Both the position numbers and the translations under genes were made by a program. The notes under the pieces are model-generated. The model ran no database searches. It saw nothing but the letters and a program-made list of their open reading frames with translations, and was not told the DNA's origin. From a bacterium (GTDB taxonomy: Bacteria; Margulisbacteria; Marinamargulisbacteria; JABIPA01), in contig JABIPA010000037.1 in NCBI GenBank assembly GCA_018698675.1, positions 1-34,602 of the forward strand: a stretch of 34,602 bases of DNA, read 5' to 3'. This document shows positions 1 to 8,036 of the stretch, in pieces. The first letter of the stretch is position 1. Each line of letters begins with the position of its first letter.

Positions 1-1
1 A

Positions 2-742
2 ATATTTTTTATTTTTCTCTTTTCAGGCGTCTTTGGAAGTTTTTTCAACATGCTCATCTACAGACTACCACGCGATTTATCCTTAGTTCTTGATCGTTCA
101 AAGTGTCCATCATGTAAAAACAACCTAACGTGGATAGATCTCTTTCCTGTTTTTAGTTTTCTATTCCTTTTAGGAAAGTGCAGACAATGCAAATCAAAGA
201 TTCCTTTTCGATATTTCTTAGTCGAACTCATTACAATTTTATCATCTCTAATATTGTGGTTCATATTTGGACCCACCTGGTTATTTTTAAAATTCTTACT
301 ATTTTCCTACGGAATGATAATTATTTTCTTCACAGATATTGAAACGTATATCGTGCCTGACAGCGTATTAGTTTTCTTTTTAGTCATCGGATCAGTCAAT
401 CTTTACATCGAACGAGACTTTAAAGCTGCTTTATTTGGGGCGCTCGTAGGGTTTGGTACATTTTATCTTGTCCAATTAATAGGAAAGTTTTTTTACAAAA
501 AGGACGCTTTTGGAAGTGGTGACGTAAAACTAGGAGGAGCCATTGGATTTGTTTGGGGCCCAGTACTTACAAGCATGACCGTATATTTGAGCTTTTTAAT
601 AGGAGGACTTTTTGGTATTCTTCTTATCGTCAGTAAAAAAAAGACAATGAAAGACATTATTCCTTTTGGGCCATCTATCATCATCGCATTCTTTCTAAGC
701 TATATCTTCAAAACCGAAATATTATCCTATTTCTTTTCCTGA
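2..742 (+). CDS. Prepilin peptidase (type 4 prepilin leader peptidase/methylase family A24), 5'-truncated by the window edge
   Basis: Membrane aspartyl protease that cleaves the leader of prepilins and pseudopilins, and in canonical members N-methylates the new N-terminus. The frame is open to the window edge. The codons before the ATG at 50 read G-S-F-F-N, so with MLIYRLP they form the family's GSFLNVVIYRLP signature; the ATG at 50 is therefore internal and the true start lies outside the window. Counting from that ATG, two CxxC pairs (C19/C22 and C44/C47) form the zinc-binding cytoplasmic loop. The catalytic aspartates are D96 in FTDIETYIVPD and D158 in GSGDVKL. Several hydrophobic segments follow, as expected of a polytopic protein. 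Four prepilin-like genes come next on the same strand and are likely substrates. Family assignment is firm; whether it serves a type II secretion system or a type IV pilus cannot be decided here. Confidence 0.95.
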   Translation: MFFIFLFSGVFGSFFNMLIYRLPRDLSLVLDRSKCPSCKNNLTWIDLFPVFSFLFLLGKCRQCKSKIPFRYFLVELITILSSLILWFIFGPTWLFLKFLLFSYGMIIIFFTDIETYIVPDSVLVFFLVIGSVNLYIERDFKAALFGALVGFGTFYLVQLIGKFFYKKDAFGSGDVKLGGAIGFVWGPVLTSMTVYLSFLIGGLFGILLIVSKKKTMKDIIPFGPSIIIAFFLSYIFKTEILSYFFS

Positions 743-858
743 CCTAATCGCATAATTTCTGATTCTTTGAGAACAACAAAATAGAAATTCATTAGTAAAA
801 TTGTTTCTTTTTTATTCAATCAATCAAAATGTAGTTGTGCTTAAAAAGGACAAACATA

Positions 859-1254
859 ATGCCTCTTTCAATTATTGAACTACTAATTATAGTTTCTTTA
901 TTTTCTTCTATTCTTCCAATGTTTACCAAAATTAGTGGATTCCATATAGAAAGGAAACTATCAAAATATGAGACATTTGCCTTAATACAGGTATCGAAAC
1001 AATTAGCTATAAGTAATGATACCGATTGCGAAATCATAATACAGGATAAAAACATTAATCTCTCTCTCAACCAACAATTATTGATTTATAAGCTAACGGA
1101 CCCGAAAACTTCAATTATAAGTAATAGAAAGAAACTAGGTTTCAAGCCAAATAGCAACACAAAATATTCAGGAACAATATCCTTAATAAAGGAAAACGAA
1201 ACAAGCGGAAAAGTTAGTATAGGAGTTGGAAATGGCGAAATTAGAATCAAATAA
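859..1254 (+). CDS. Prepilin-like protein, GspH-like position, non-canonical cleavage site
   Basis: Small protein of about 131 residues whose start, MPLSIIELLIIVSLFSSILP, resembles the N-terminal helix of type IV prepilins and pseudopilins. Aligning the conserved Glu to position +5 puts Pro, not the usual Gly, at position -1, so processing is uncertain. I chose the ATG at 859 because AAAGGA lies 8 bases upstream; an in-frame TTG at 835 would add eight residues without a comparable site. After the hydrophobic helix the protein is polar with no recognisable domain, as is normal for minor pseudopilins. It is first of four overlapping or closely spaced prepilin-like genes after the prepilin peptidase, and overlaps the next gene by 23 bases. 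The class call rests on the N-terminus and context; the H-type label is inferred from gene order. Confidence 0.65.
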   Translation: MPLSIIELLIIVSLFSSILPMFTKISGFHIERKLSKYETFALIQVSKQLAISNDTDCEIIIQDKNINLSLNQQLLIYKLTDPKTSIISNRKKLGFKPNSNTKYSGTISLIKENETSGKVSIGVGNGEIRIK

Positions 1255-1537
1255 GCATAAAGGATTTTTCTTAATGGACATGATATTATCGATGTCTTTA
1301 CTTTCACTAATTCTTCTTATTTATCCGACATATTTAAAGCACTGTTACGACATTTTTATACAATCAAATAGGTTACTTAACAGTTTATCTCAAATGGATT
1401 TAACTCTATCAAACATGTCTATAGAACCTAATAATAGAACGTTAAACACAGATCATCCTCTTATTATAAAAAAAGAATTTCTAGTTAATATAGGAAAACA
1501 ACAGAAAATTTTTGAAGTATACGAAATTAAAAAATAA
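1232..1537 (+). CDS. Prepilin-like protein, GspI-like position
   Basis: About 101 residues. Near the N-terminus K-G-FFLMDMILSMSLLSLILL matches the class III signal: Gly at -1, Phe at +1 and a long hydrophobic helix. Asp replaces the nearly invariant Glu at +5, which is unusual. The ATG at 1232 is preferred over a TTG at 1226 because AGGAG at 1221-1225 sits six bases before it. The gene starts inside the end of the previous one, so the two are probably translationally coupled. The remaining 70 or so residues are polar and unrecognised. By analogy with type II secretion gene order (H-I-J-K) it would be the I-type minor pseudopilin; sequence alone does not prove that subtype. Confidence 0.65.
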   Translation: MAKLESNKHKGFFLMDMILSMSLLSLILLIYPTYLKHCYDIFIQSNRLLNSLSQMDLTLSNMSIEPNNRTLNTDHPLIIKKEFLVNIGKQQKIFEVYEIKK

Positions 1538-1552
1538 TTTTGAAAAAATACA

Positions 1553-2029
1553 ATGAAATCAATTAATAAAAAAAATATACCCATAGTCAGTAAATCAAAA
1601 AATAAATTCAATGGATTCAATTTACTTGAATTATTGCTATTCCTATTTCTTTTCTCAGTATTTTTACCTTTTATTGTAAACGTCTATTTAAATATTTCTT
1701 CATCAATAAGCGACGTTACAAAAAAAATTTCAAACTCGTTTGAAATTGCTCACATCAACCAAACAATTGAAAAAGACAGTATAAATTGCGAGGGAGCAAT
1801 CGAAGTAACTCCTTCCAAATATCAATTAAGCCTAAAAAACAATAAAATAATTACATATGAATTAAAAAATTCAAGAATAAAAAGAACAGAGACTACTTAT
1901 GGCTACTACATTTCTCACGACATTAAAATTGACTCATTTAGCTTATCTAGTATCACAAAAAATAATCATCATTTCTTAAAACTAACCATCAATGAAAATA
2001 GTCCATCTTATTTCAAAGTTAATACATAG
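1553..2029 (+). CDS. Prepilin-like protein, GspJ-like position, canonical class III signal
   Basis: 158 residues with the clearest prepilin signal of the group: N-G-FNLLELLLFLFLFSVFLP, with Gly at -1, Phe at +1 and Glu at +5, after a basic 20-residue leader. Cleavage by the prepilin peptidase encoded upstream would release a pseudopilin whose hydrophobic helix is followed by a Lys/Asn-rich globular part of about 110 residues with no recognised domain. It starts 15 bases after the previous gene and ends about 30 bases before the next, consistent with one operon. Its ribosome binding site is weak, so coupling to the previous gene is plausible. Membership of the prepilin class is well supported; the J-type label comes only from gene order. 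Confidence 0.75.
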   Translation: MKSINKKNIPIVSKSKNKFNGFNLLELLLFLFLFSVFLPFIVNVYLNISSSISDVTKKISNSFEIAHINQTIEKDSINCEGAIEVTPSKYQLSLKNNKIITYELKNSRIKRTETTYGYYISHDIKIDSFSLSSITKNNHHFLKLTINENSPSYFKVNT

Positions 2030-2059
2030 AAAGTTAAAGACAACCTTGAAGAACATAAA

Positions 2060-2569
2060 ATGACCATAAAAGAAAAATACGACGACAAACAAAAAAAACT
2101 AGGGTTTAGCACGCTTCTAATAATTAGCCTTATATCGATTCTAAGTATAAGTTTGGCAGGAACGGTTAAATTAATGCAGCTTCATGTTCAATATTCGACA
2201 AAAAAATTTAATGCTTATAAAACTGACTTAAAGACTAAATCAGTAATACATCTAATTCCAGCATTATTGGACGCTAATGCATTTTCAGCGGCACTTTATG
2301 AAGACATACTCCCTTTGAACCAGATATCAAGTATGAAAGAGCAATATTACAGCTCTTTAAATAATATCTTAACAATTGATAACTCAGTGATCTTTTCAGG
2401 AATCATTCATTTATCGCCAACTCAATTTATAGCGTTAAGTACAAATCAACATTCCGAAATTTCTAAATCGTTTGGAAAAACGTATCGGTCTATGTATTTG
2501 GGAATAATAAATTCAGAATCGTCGCCTAGCAATAATAGTAAAAAAATAATTTCTATTCAAAAAATCTAA
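2060..2569 (+). CDS. Prepilin-like protein, GspK-like position (no Glu at +5)
   Basis: 169 residues. A basic leader ending K-K-L-G is followed by FSTLLIISLISILSISLAG, giving Gly at -1 and Phe at +1 but no Glu at +5. Lack of that Glu is typical of the K-type tip subunit of type II secretion pseudopili, and the gene is in the K position as last of four. It is, however, much shorter than typical GspK (about 300 residues), and I see no calcium-binding motif. The rest is soluble and unrecognised. A GAAG element lies before the ATG. The gene ends about 108 bases before a convergent gene, with a hairpin at 2631-2649 between them. Confidence 0.6.
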   Translation: MTIKEKYDDKQKKLGFSTLLIISLISILSISLAGTVKLMQLHVQYSTKKFNAYKTDLKTKSVIHLIPALLDANAFSAALYEDILPLNQISSMKEQYYSSLNNILTIDNSVIFSGIIHLSPTQFIALSTNQHSEISKSFGKTYRSMYLGIINSESSPSNNSKKIISIQKI

Positions 2570-2630
2570 TTATGCATCGAAACAAAACATAAACTCTCTA
2601 CAAAAATTTTATAAAGAATTTCAATCAAAA

Positions 2631-2649
2631 GGAAGACACATGTTCTTCC
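2631..2649 (-). terminator. Likely intrinsic terminator for the helical-repeat gene
   Basis: GGAAGA at 2631-2636 and TCTTCC at 2644-2649 form a six-base stem with a seven-base loop. Read on the minus strand the hairpin is followed by TTTTGATT, a U-rich tail, so polarity fits termination of the minus-strand gene ending at 2678. The plus-strand side has no T run, so it is less likely to stop the pseudopilin operon. Confidence 0.55.
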
Positions 2650-2677
2650 CTATCGCTCACATTACCGTTTACAAACC

Positions 2678-4573
2678 CTATTTGGAAGAATATTTTTTAG
2701 ATAAACTCAAATACATATTCCGAACTCTACTATTTAAAACTTTAGATGATTGCTTATCTGGATACGAGTTTAAACTATACGTTAGCAAACTCTCAGCTTG
2801 TTGCTGAACACCTTTAATTTTTTTTGTAATGATAATTGCTTCAGCTGGTAAATTAAGATCACTGTATCTCGACGAGATTTTTGAATAATATAAATCTTTA
2901 CTCAATCTTAAATTCCCCACAATTTTCAACGAATTTTTTAGTTCTTGAATTGCCCTAGTCCTATCTCCAATCATCAATGCATTGTCGGATAGCATAAGAT
3001 ATGACTCCACTTGTTTACCTTTCGACACTTTTGAAAGAGAATTCTTTAAACGTTTGATTGTGTCATTAATGTTTTCAAAATCTTTATTGTCTGTATAAAC
3101 GGATAATAAATTAAATAATAAATCCACTTTTTCAACGGGGTTCTTAACCAAGTCTACGAGAGCCAACGCGTTATCCATTTGACCTGTACTTAAATAATAA
3201 AGTTCTAAACTCTGAATAACACTAAATCTTGTAAATGTACTATTAATTTCGTCCAAAAGTGAAACGGTTTTTTCATAAGAACCATGCTCTCTAAAGGATT
3301 CAATAAACGAACGAACAGCAACGTCTTTAACCGATTCACTGCTAATTTGTTTAATCAATAAAAGAGGAAAAAGATATTGTTTCTTCTTGCCAAAAATAGT
3401 CCCTAATTTTCCATAAGTACTTTCAATAATAGCTGAATCTTCAATTTTATTTACTAACTCGGTAGATTTTTCTAACTTTCCACTTTCAGCGACCAAAACA
3501 GAGGCCCTACTTAAGACATCATTCATAACTGAATCATTAACAATCTCTGCCATCAAATTATCAGCTTCTTCGTATTCACCATTATAAATCAAGCCCAGTA
3601 CAACTTCGCCAATGCCTTCTTGCTGTTCGGTCACTCCAGAAATTGATTCTAAATATTCGTAAGAAAGTAAATAATTTTTATTCAAGGAATAATAAGTAAT
3701 TATGTTTTTTAAGGCTTTTGACTTTAACGATGCATCCGTAATCGAGTAACTGATCATTACGGCTTCATCAATCGCCTCTTGCTTTAAATAAGCTTCAATT
3801 ACTTCATTATTAATATTAAACCTGAGAGTGGAGTTCATTATTAGTGATCCAATATCCATCGCACGAATCAACGAATTCCCTTCAACAAGTACACTTGCTA
3901 TTTCAAAATAAGCATTATCTCTTTCCGACCCATAACGAATTTTTTTAGCTAAAGATACTGCATTATCAACTCTATTATTATTGACTAGGTATATTGAAAT
4001 ACTTGCCATTAATCTACTCTTCACATTTGAACTTTTAATCCGTCGGCTAGCTTTCAAAGCCTGATCAACTTCGCCTACTAATAAACATGACTGTCCAATA
4101 GACTCCAAAATCATGTCTTTCTTTGAAGCATCTCTAAATGAATCAGAATATTTAAAAGCTTCTTTAAAATGCATATTTTTTGCTAAAGCACTAACAGAAT
4201 CAATTACTGCAGCCATATATGCATTCGGTTTATCGTATGACTTAATAACGTCTAATACATCAAGAGAATAGTCTAACTCACCATTTTCTATATATTTAAC
4301 AGATATTCTAGATAACAATGTAATAGATGGAGTCTTCTCACTTAACGCAGCCAGATACGCGCAATCAATGGGCGTCGACACATTCTTTGAATTAAATGAT
4401 TTAGAAGAAACCTTCGAAGATTTAGCATTAAGTGAAGAAGATGTTGAAATAAAAAATGATAAACATATAGCGATTAATCCAAAATTAAACATATGGTGTC
4501 TTCTCATATTCAAGCCATGTTTAACATATTGTGTTGCAGATTCAACAATTTTCATCTCTTTAAAAAACATCAT
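2678..4573 (-). CDS. Secreted or membrane-anchored helical-repeat (TPR-like) protein
   Basis: 631 residues. After a 27-residue polar leader comes a hydrophobic stretch (about residues 28-45) and then a Ser/Lys-rich linker, which fits an uncleaved anchor or a signal peptide with an unusually long n-region. From about residue 80 to the C-terminus the protein is a run of amphipathic helix pairs spaced about 33-36 residues apart with recurring Ala/Leu/Tyr positions, like a TPR-type alpha-solenoid; no catalytic motif is seen. The start is strongly supported by GAAGGAG a few bases before the ATG, so the long n-region is probably real, although an ATG at residue 23 would give a conventional signal peptide. 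It lies 22 bases after uppP on the same strand and is probably co-transcribed. A scaffolding role in the periplasm is inference only. Confidence 0.7.
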   Translation of the reverse strand: MMFFKEMKIVESATQYVKHGLNMRRHHMFNFGLIAICLSFFISTSSSLNAKSSKVSSKSFNSKNVSTPIDCAYLAALSEKTPSITLLSRISVKYIENGELDYSLDVLDVIKSYDKPNAYMAAVIDSVSALAKNMHFKEAFKYSDSFRDASKKDMILESIGQSCLLVGEVDQALKASRRIKSSNVKSRLMASISIYLVNNNRVDNAVSLAKKIRYGSERDNAYFEIASVLVEGNSLIRAMDIGSLIMNSTLRFNINNEVIEAYLKQEAIDEAVMISYSITDASLKSKALKNIITYYSLNKNYLLSYEYLESISGVTEQQEGIGEVVLGLIYNGEYEEADNLMAEIVNDSVMNDVLSRASVLVAESGKLEKSTELVNKIEDSAIIESTYGKLGTIFGKKKQYLFPLLLIKQISSESVKDVAVRSFIESFREHGSYEKTVSLLDEINSTFTRFSVIQSLELYYLSTGQMDNALALVDLVKNPVEKVDLLFNLLSVYTDNKDFENINDTIKRLKNSLSKVSKGKQVESYLMLSDNALMIGDRTRAIQELKNSLKIVGNLRLSKDLYYSKISSRYSDLNLPAEAIIITKKIKGVQQQAESLLTYSLNSYPDKQSSKVLNSRVRNMYLSLSKKYSSK

Positions 4574-4595
4574 CTTAACTCCTTCTATACCAACT

Positions 4596-5387
4596 CTAAT
4601 TAAAAATTATAAATAACCCAATAATACCTAAGACTATACGATAAATACCAAATGGAACTAACTTCCATTTCTCAATCATCTTAATAAGAAAAACCATTGA
4701 TACTAAACCAGAAAAAAAAGAAACAACAATCGCTATTCCCATCAATCCTAAATCCGAAACCGTTAACGAACCAAAGCTTTTTAAAAGTTCATAAGAAACT
4801 GCGCAAAACATAACAGGAACGGACAATAAAAATGAAAATTTAGTAGCAACTTTATAGTTGAGTCCTAACAAAACTCCTCCAACAATTGTTGAACCTGAAC
4901 GACTCATACCAGGAATGAATGCAAAGCACTGAAATAGACCAATATAAAAAGCTTGTTTATACGAAATTTCTTCAAACGAAGATGTTTTAACTTCTTTATT
5001 TTTAACAAAAGCATCTGTACAGATCATACAAATACCCCCAAAAATTAATGAAAACAATACAATTGTTTCGCTAAACATCGATTTAATAAACGAATAACAA
5101 AAAAAACCAATCAATAAAAAAGGAATAACGGCGACTACCATTTTTTTATTGCCATCACTCAACCAATTTGAAGGTTTAAACTGATTTACAAAAAAGTCTT
5201 TATAAAGAAAGAGAACAGCTATGATTGCACCTAGTTGAATAGATATTTCAAAAGTACCAGAAAGAGACTCAAAATTTAGCGCCTTCCCTGCAAGTATAAG
5301 ATGTCCGGTCGACGAAACTGGTAAAAACTCAGTAATTCCTTCTAGAATACCTAATAGAACTGATTTTAAAATACTTATGAGATTCAT
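4596..5387 (-). CDS. uppP: Undecaprenyl-diphosphatase (UppP/BacA)
   Basis: Integral membrane phosphatase that dephosphorylates undecaprenyl pyrophosphate, regenerating the lipid carrier for peptidoglycan and surface polysaccharide synthesis; its loss sensitises cells to bacitracin. Three family signatures are intact: GILEGITEFLPVSSTGHLIL at the N-terminus, EISIQLGAIIAVL soon after, and PGMSRSGSTI in the middle, which supply the acidic, Ser, His and Arg active-site residues. Multiple hydrophobic segments and a length near 263 residues match the family. The start is uncertain: ATG at 5387 places the signature at the usual distance, but ATG at 5405 or TTG at 5420 would add 6 or 11 residues, and none has a good ribosome binding site. 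It is divergent from the antiporter gene and upstream of the helical-repeat gene. Confidence 0.96.
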   Translation of the reverse strand: MNLISILKSVLLGILEGITEFLPVSSTGHLILAGKALNFESLSGTFEISIQLGAIIAVLFLYKDFFVNQFKPSNWLSDGNKKMVVAVIPFLLIGFFCYSFIKSMFSETIVLFSLIFGGICMICTDAFVKNKEVKTSSFEEISYKQAFYIGLFQCFAFIPGMSRSGSTIVGGVLLGLNYKVATKFSFLLSVPVMFCAVSYELLKSFGSLTVSDLGLMGIAIVVSFFSGLVSMVFLIKMIEKWKLVPFGIYRIVLGIIGLFIIFN

Positions 5388-5494
5388 TTCATTTGAATAT
5401 AACATAAAATTAAAAAGCAAAAAATGAAAACAAAAAATGAAAAACGTGTTACTCTATAAATCTTAGTTTTCAGTCTTAAAAAAATAAACATACT

Positions 5495-7264
5495 ATGGAT
5501 ACAACAAGTCTACTTAAATTTTCGGCCATCCCCTTCCTAGGAATTACATGCCAATGGTTTGCATGGAGGTTCAAAATGCCGTCTATTCTTGTTCTTCTTA
5601 TTACAGGACTTGCCGTCGGTCCATTTCTAGGGCTGCTTGATTCAGATGCGTTGCTTGGTCCTTTATTATTCCCAATTGTTTCTCTTAGTACAGCTATCAT
5701 CCTTTTCGAAGGAGGGATGACATTAAAAATAGCGGACATCAAAAATACGAAAGCAATTGTTAAAAATTTAATAACAAAAGGTATAATTGTATCTTGGGTA
5801 ATAATAACTGGATCCGTATATCTATTAATGGGCTTCAGCTTTAAAGTATCGATTTTGCTTGGATCCCTATTCGTTATGACCGGACCTACTGTTGTATTAC
5901 CCTTATTAAAGCATGTCAGAGTTTCCAACAAAATATCTAATATTCTAAAGTGGGAAGGAACTATAATTGATCCTGTAATCGCTATATTAACGCTTCTTAT
6001 TTTTGAAGTGGTAATAGCGACAGGTCCAGAAGAAGCGTTAAGCGCATTAATCGTCGTATTAGTTAAAACGGTCTTATTTGGCACGTCTTTTGGATGTTTA
6101 GGTAGTTTTATTTTTATCTTAATTATCGAAAAACATTGGTGCCCTCCCTTCTTACAAGAAAGTATTACTCTAATATTAGTAATGTCCGCCTTTGTCGGAG
6201 CGAACATTCTTCAAAAGGAATCAGGACTTTTGGCCGTGACGGTTATGGGTATAATTTTAGGAAATCAAAAATCTATATCTATTAAGCACATTGTTGTATT
6301 TAAGGAAAACCTCTCTATAATTTTACTATCATCTCTATTTATTGTCCTAGCATCTCGATTAAACATACAAGATATGTTACCTCTTCTTAATTACAAATCA
6401 TTAATCTTCGTTTGTATCGTAATTTTCATTGCTCGACCCGCTTCAATTTTTATTTCTAACATCAAAACAGATTTAACGTTTAACGAAAAAATATTCATGT
6501 CCTTTATGGCTCCTAGAGGAATAGTATGCGCCGCCGTTTCGTCTTTATTTGCAATTGAACTTTCAAAAGCCGGCTTTGAAGAAGCGGATCCAATAGTCTC
6601 AATCACATTCCTTTTAATTCTATCTACAGTTACATTTTATGCTCTCTCTGCGGATCCACTTGCGAAAAGACTAAAATTAACGAAGGTTCAAAAGAAGGGT
6701 ATCTTGTTAGCAGGTTGTACTGATTTTTCAATTAAACTCGCCAATGTGCTTAAAGAAAATTTTGTTCCTGTACTTATCGTAGACTCCAGTACCGAAAAAA
6801 TAAAATTTGCTAAATCTCTCGATATTCGAGCCATGCAAGGAGACATGCTTTCAGAGGAAATTCGCAATAAAATTCAAGAAGGTGAATTCATTAAACTATT
6901 GGCAATGACAAACAGCGATGAAATCAATTTATTAGTCGTAAATGAATACTTAGAAAAATTTGGACGAAACCATATATATAGAATATTCCCTACCAATTTA
7001 TCCTTAATTAATTCAACTGAGAACGTGGATAGGTTTCTATTTTTTAACGGACCAAATTTAAACCTAATAAAAACGCAGGCTAAAAATGGAGCCTATATAC
7101 GGTCAATGCCTGTTCCAAAAAACTTCAAATTTAAACAATTTCTAATTGAAAACATTAATTGTATTCCACTACTTGTTGTTACAAAAAGAAAAACAGCTCT
7201 TTTGTTCATTAAGGGAAAAACGTTAGTGCCAAGACCAGGACAAATATTAGTATTCCTCGCTTAA
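5495..7264 (+). CDS. Cation/proton antiporter (CPA1, NhaP type) with C-terminal TrkA-N/RCK-like domain
   Basis: 589 residues. The first 390 or so are a polytopic membrane domain with about twelve hydrophobic segments and the exchanger features TGPTVVLPLL and WEGTIIDPVIAIL, where D159 is the likely ion-binding aspartate. The sequence around it resembles NhaP-type antiporters with an I-D pair rather than N-D. From about residue 400 a Rossmann-like domain begins (KGILLAGCTDFSIKLANVL, then LIVDSS and a G-D pair), resembling the TrkA-N/RCK domains that gate some antiporters through nucleotides; its glycine motif is degenerate. The final 70 residues resemble a TrkA-C-like tail. It probably exchanges Na+ or K+ for H+ across the inner membrane; the ion cannot be told from sequence. 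Divergent from uppP, with 107 bases between the chosen starts. Confidence 0.9.
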   Translation: MDTTSLLKFSAIPFLGITCQWFAWRFKMPSILVLLITGLAVGPFLGLLDSDALLGPLLFPIVSLSTAIILFEGGMTLKIADIKNTKAIVKNLITKGIIVSWVIITGSVYLLMGFSFKVSILLGSLFVMTGPTVVLPLLKHVRVSNKISNILKWEGTIIDPVIAILTLLIFEVVIATGPEEALSALIVVLVKTVLFGTSFGCLGSFIFILIIEKHWCPPFLQESITLILVMSAFVGANILQKESGLLAVTVMGIILGNQKSISIKHIVVFKENLSIILLSSLFIVLASRLNIQDMLPLLNYKSLIFVCIVIFIARPASIFISNIKTDLTFNEKIFMSFMAPRGIVCAAVSSLFAIELSKAGFEEADPIVSITFLLILSTVTFYALSADPLAKRLKLTKVQKKGILLAGCTDFSIKLANVLKENFVPVLIVDSSTEKIKFAKSLDIRAMQGDMLSEEIRNKIQEGEFIKLLAMTNSDEINLLVVNEYLEKFGRNHIYRIFPTNLSLINSTENVDRFLFFNGPNLNLIKTQAKNGAYIRSMPVPKNFKFKQFLIENINCIPLLVVTKRKTALLFIKGKTLVPRPGQILVFLA

Positions 7265-7367
7265 AATAGTTACTTTCTCTCAATTTAGAATCCATTATTT
7301 TCGAATAAGTTAAAAAGTAGGTTACATAAAAATTTGGCAGATGATACAATTATCGAAAAAATAAAAT

Positions 7368-7391
7368 GTCAAAAATGTTTCGATTTTTGAC
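7368..7391. promoter_or_regulatory. Perfect palindrome upstream of the Lrp/AsnC gene, candidate operator
   Basis: GTCAAAAAT at 7368-7376 is repeated as its exact reverse complement at 7383-7391 with a six-base centre. It sits about 30 bases before the regulator's ATG, between TAAAAT (7362-7367, a possible -10) and the AGGAG site. Lrp/AsnC proteins commonly autoregulate by binding A/T-rich palindromes, so an operator is a reasonable inference; a leader hairpin is the alternative. Confidence 0.45.
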
Positions 7392-7420
7392 TAACAACAT
7401 AAAACCTATAAGGAGCAACA

Positions 7421-7858
7421 ATGAAATTAGACAAATTGGATCCAAAAATCATTGAATTATTAAGACAAAACGGCGCGATTACAAATGTAGAGCTCGGAAA
7501 AAAATTAAAAGTATCAGAAGCAACGATTAGATACAGAGTAAAAAAGCTTCTTGAACGAAATATTATTAAAATAAGAGGTCTTCTCAACCCTAAAATGCAA
7601 GAAGAAAAACAGCTTTTCTATCTTTGTCTTACGATTGCACCAAGAAGAGAACTTGAAAACACCGTACACGCACTTCTAGAATATGATGAAGTAATTAATG
7701 TTGTATTGATTACGGGTAGATATGACGTTATCGCTGAAGTTTTCATTGACCCTCATAAACTCATCGACTTTCAACGAGACTTGGATTTCAATGAAAATGT
7801 TAACATCGCAACCATCGAAAGTTTTAGCACATTAAAAAGCTTTAACAAATGGATATAA
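7421..7858 (+). CDS. Lrp/AsnC-family transcriptional regulator
   Basis: 145 residues with the two-part layout of the family. An N-terminal winged helix-turn-helix (residues 4-55; LDPKIIELLRQNGAITNVEL, then KLKVSEATIRYRVKKL) binds DNA. A C-terminal RAM domain (about 65-140; includes LLEYDEVINVVLITGRYDV) mediates oligomerisation and usually senses amino acids. AGGAG lies eight bases before the ATG, so the start is secure. The gene stands alone between the antiporter and a convergent msrAB. A perfect palindrome about 30 bases upstream suggests autoregulation. Targets cannot be read from sequence; the amino-acid genes elsewhere in the window are only guesses. Confidence 0.93.
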   Translation: MKLDKLDPKIIELLRQNGAITNVELGKKLKVSEATIRYRVKKLLERNIIKIRGLLNPKMQEEKQLFYLCLTIAPRRELENTVHALLEYDEVINVVLITGRYDVIAEVFIDPHKLIDFQRDLDFNENVNIATIESFSTLKSFNKWI

Positions 7859-7890
7859 CACAAATAATATAATAGAAAAAAGTTTGAACC

Positions 7891-7952
7891 AGCTTGATTT
7901 TAGTGAAAATTCCACATATTTTTCATGTGATAAAAAACACTAAAATCAAGCT
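7891..7952. terminator. Nested hairpin between convergent genes, possible bidirectional terminator
   Basis: AGCTTGATTTTAGTG (7891-7905) is matched by its exact reverse complement at 7938-7952, a perfect 15-base stem. The 32-base interior holds a second stem, CACAT (7913-7917) with ATGTG (7925-7929), separated by internal loops of 7 and 8 bases. It lies between the ends of the Lrp-type gene and msrAB. There is no T run just after the stem on either strand, so it is not a textbook intrinsic terminator. Confidence 0.45.
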
Positions 7953-8036
7953 AACTTATATAAAATATTCAGCCGAAAGTCTCTCGTGAAATACATACTT
8001 AGACTATATGACAGTAAAACTTACAGAATTTTATTC

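Noticed and set aside
5476-6207. 243-residue minus-strand frame
   Set aside because: It is antisense to the antiporter membrane domain, has no ribosome binding site or family pattern, and mirrors the coding strand's codon bias.
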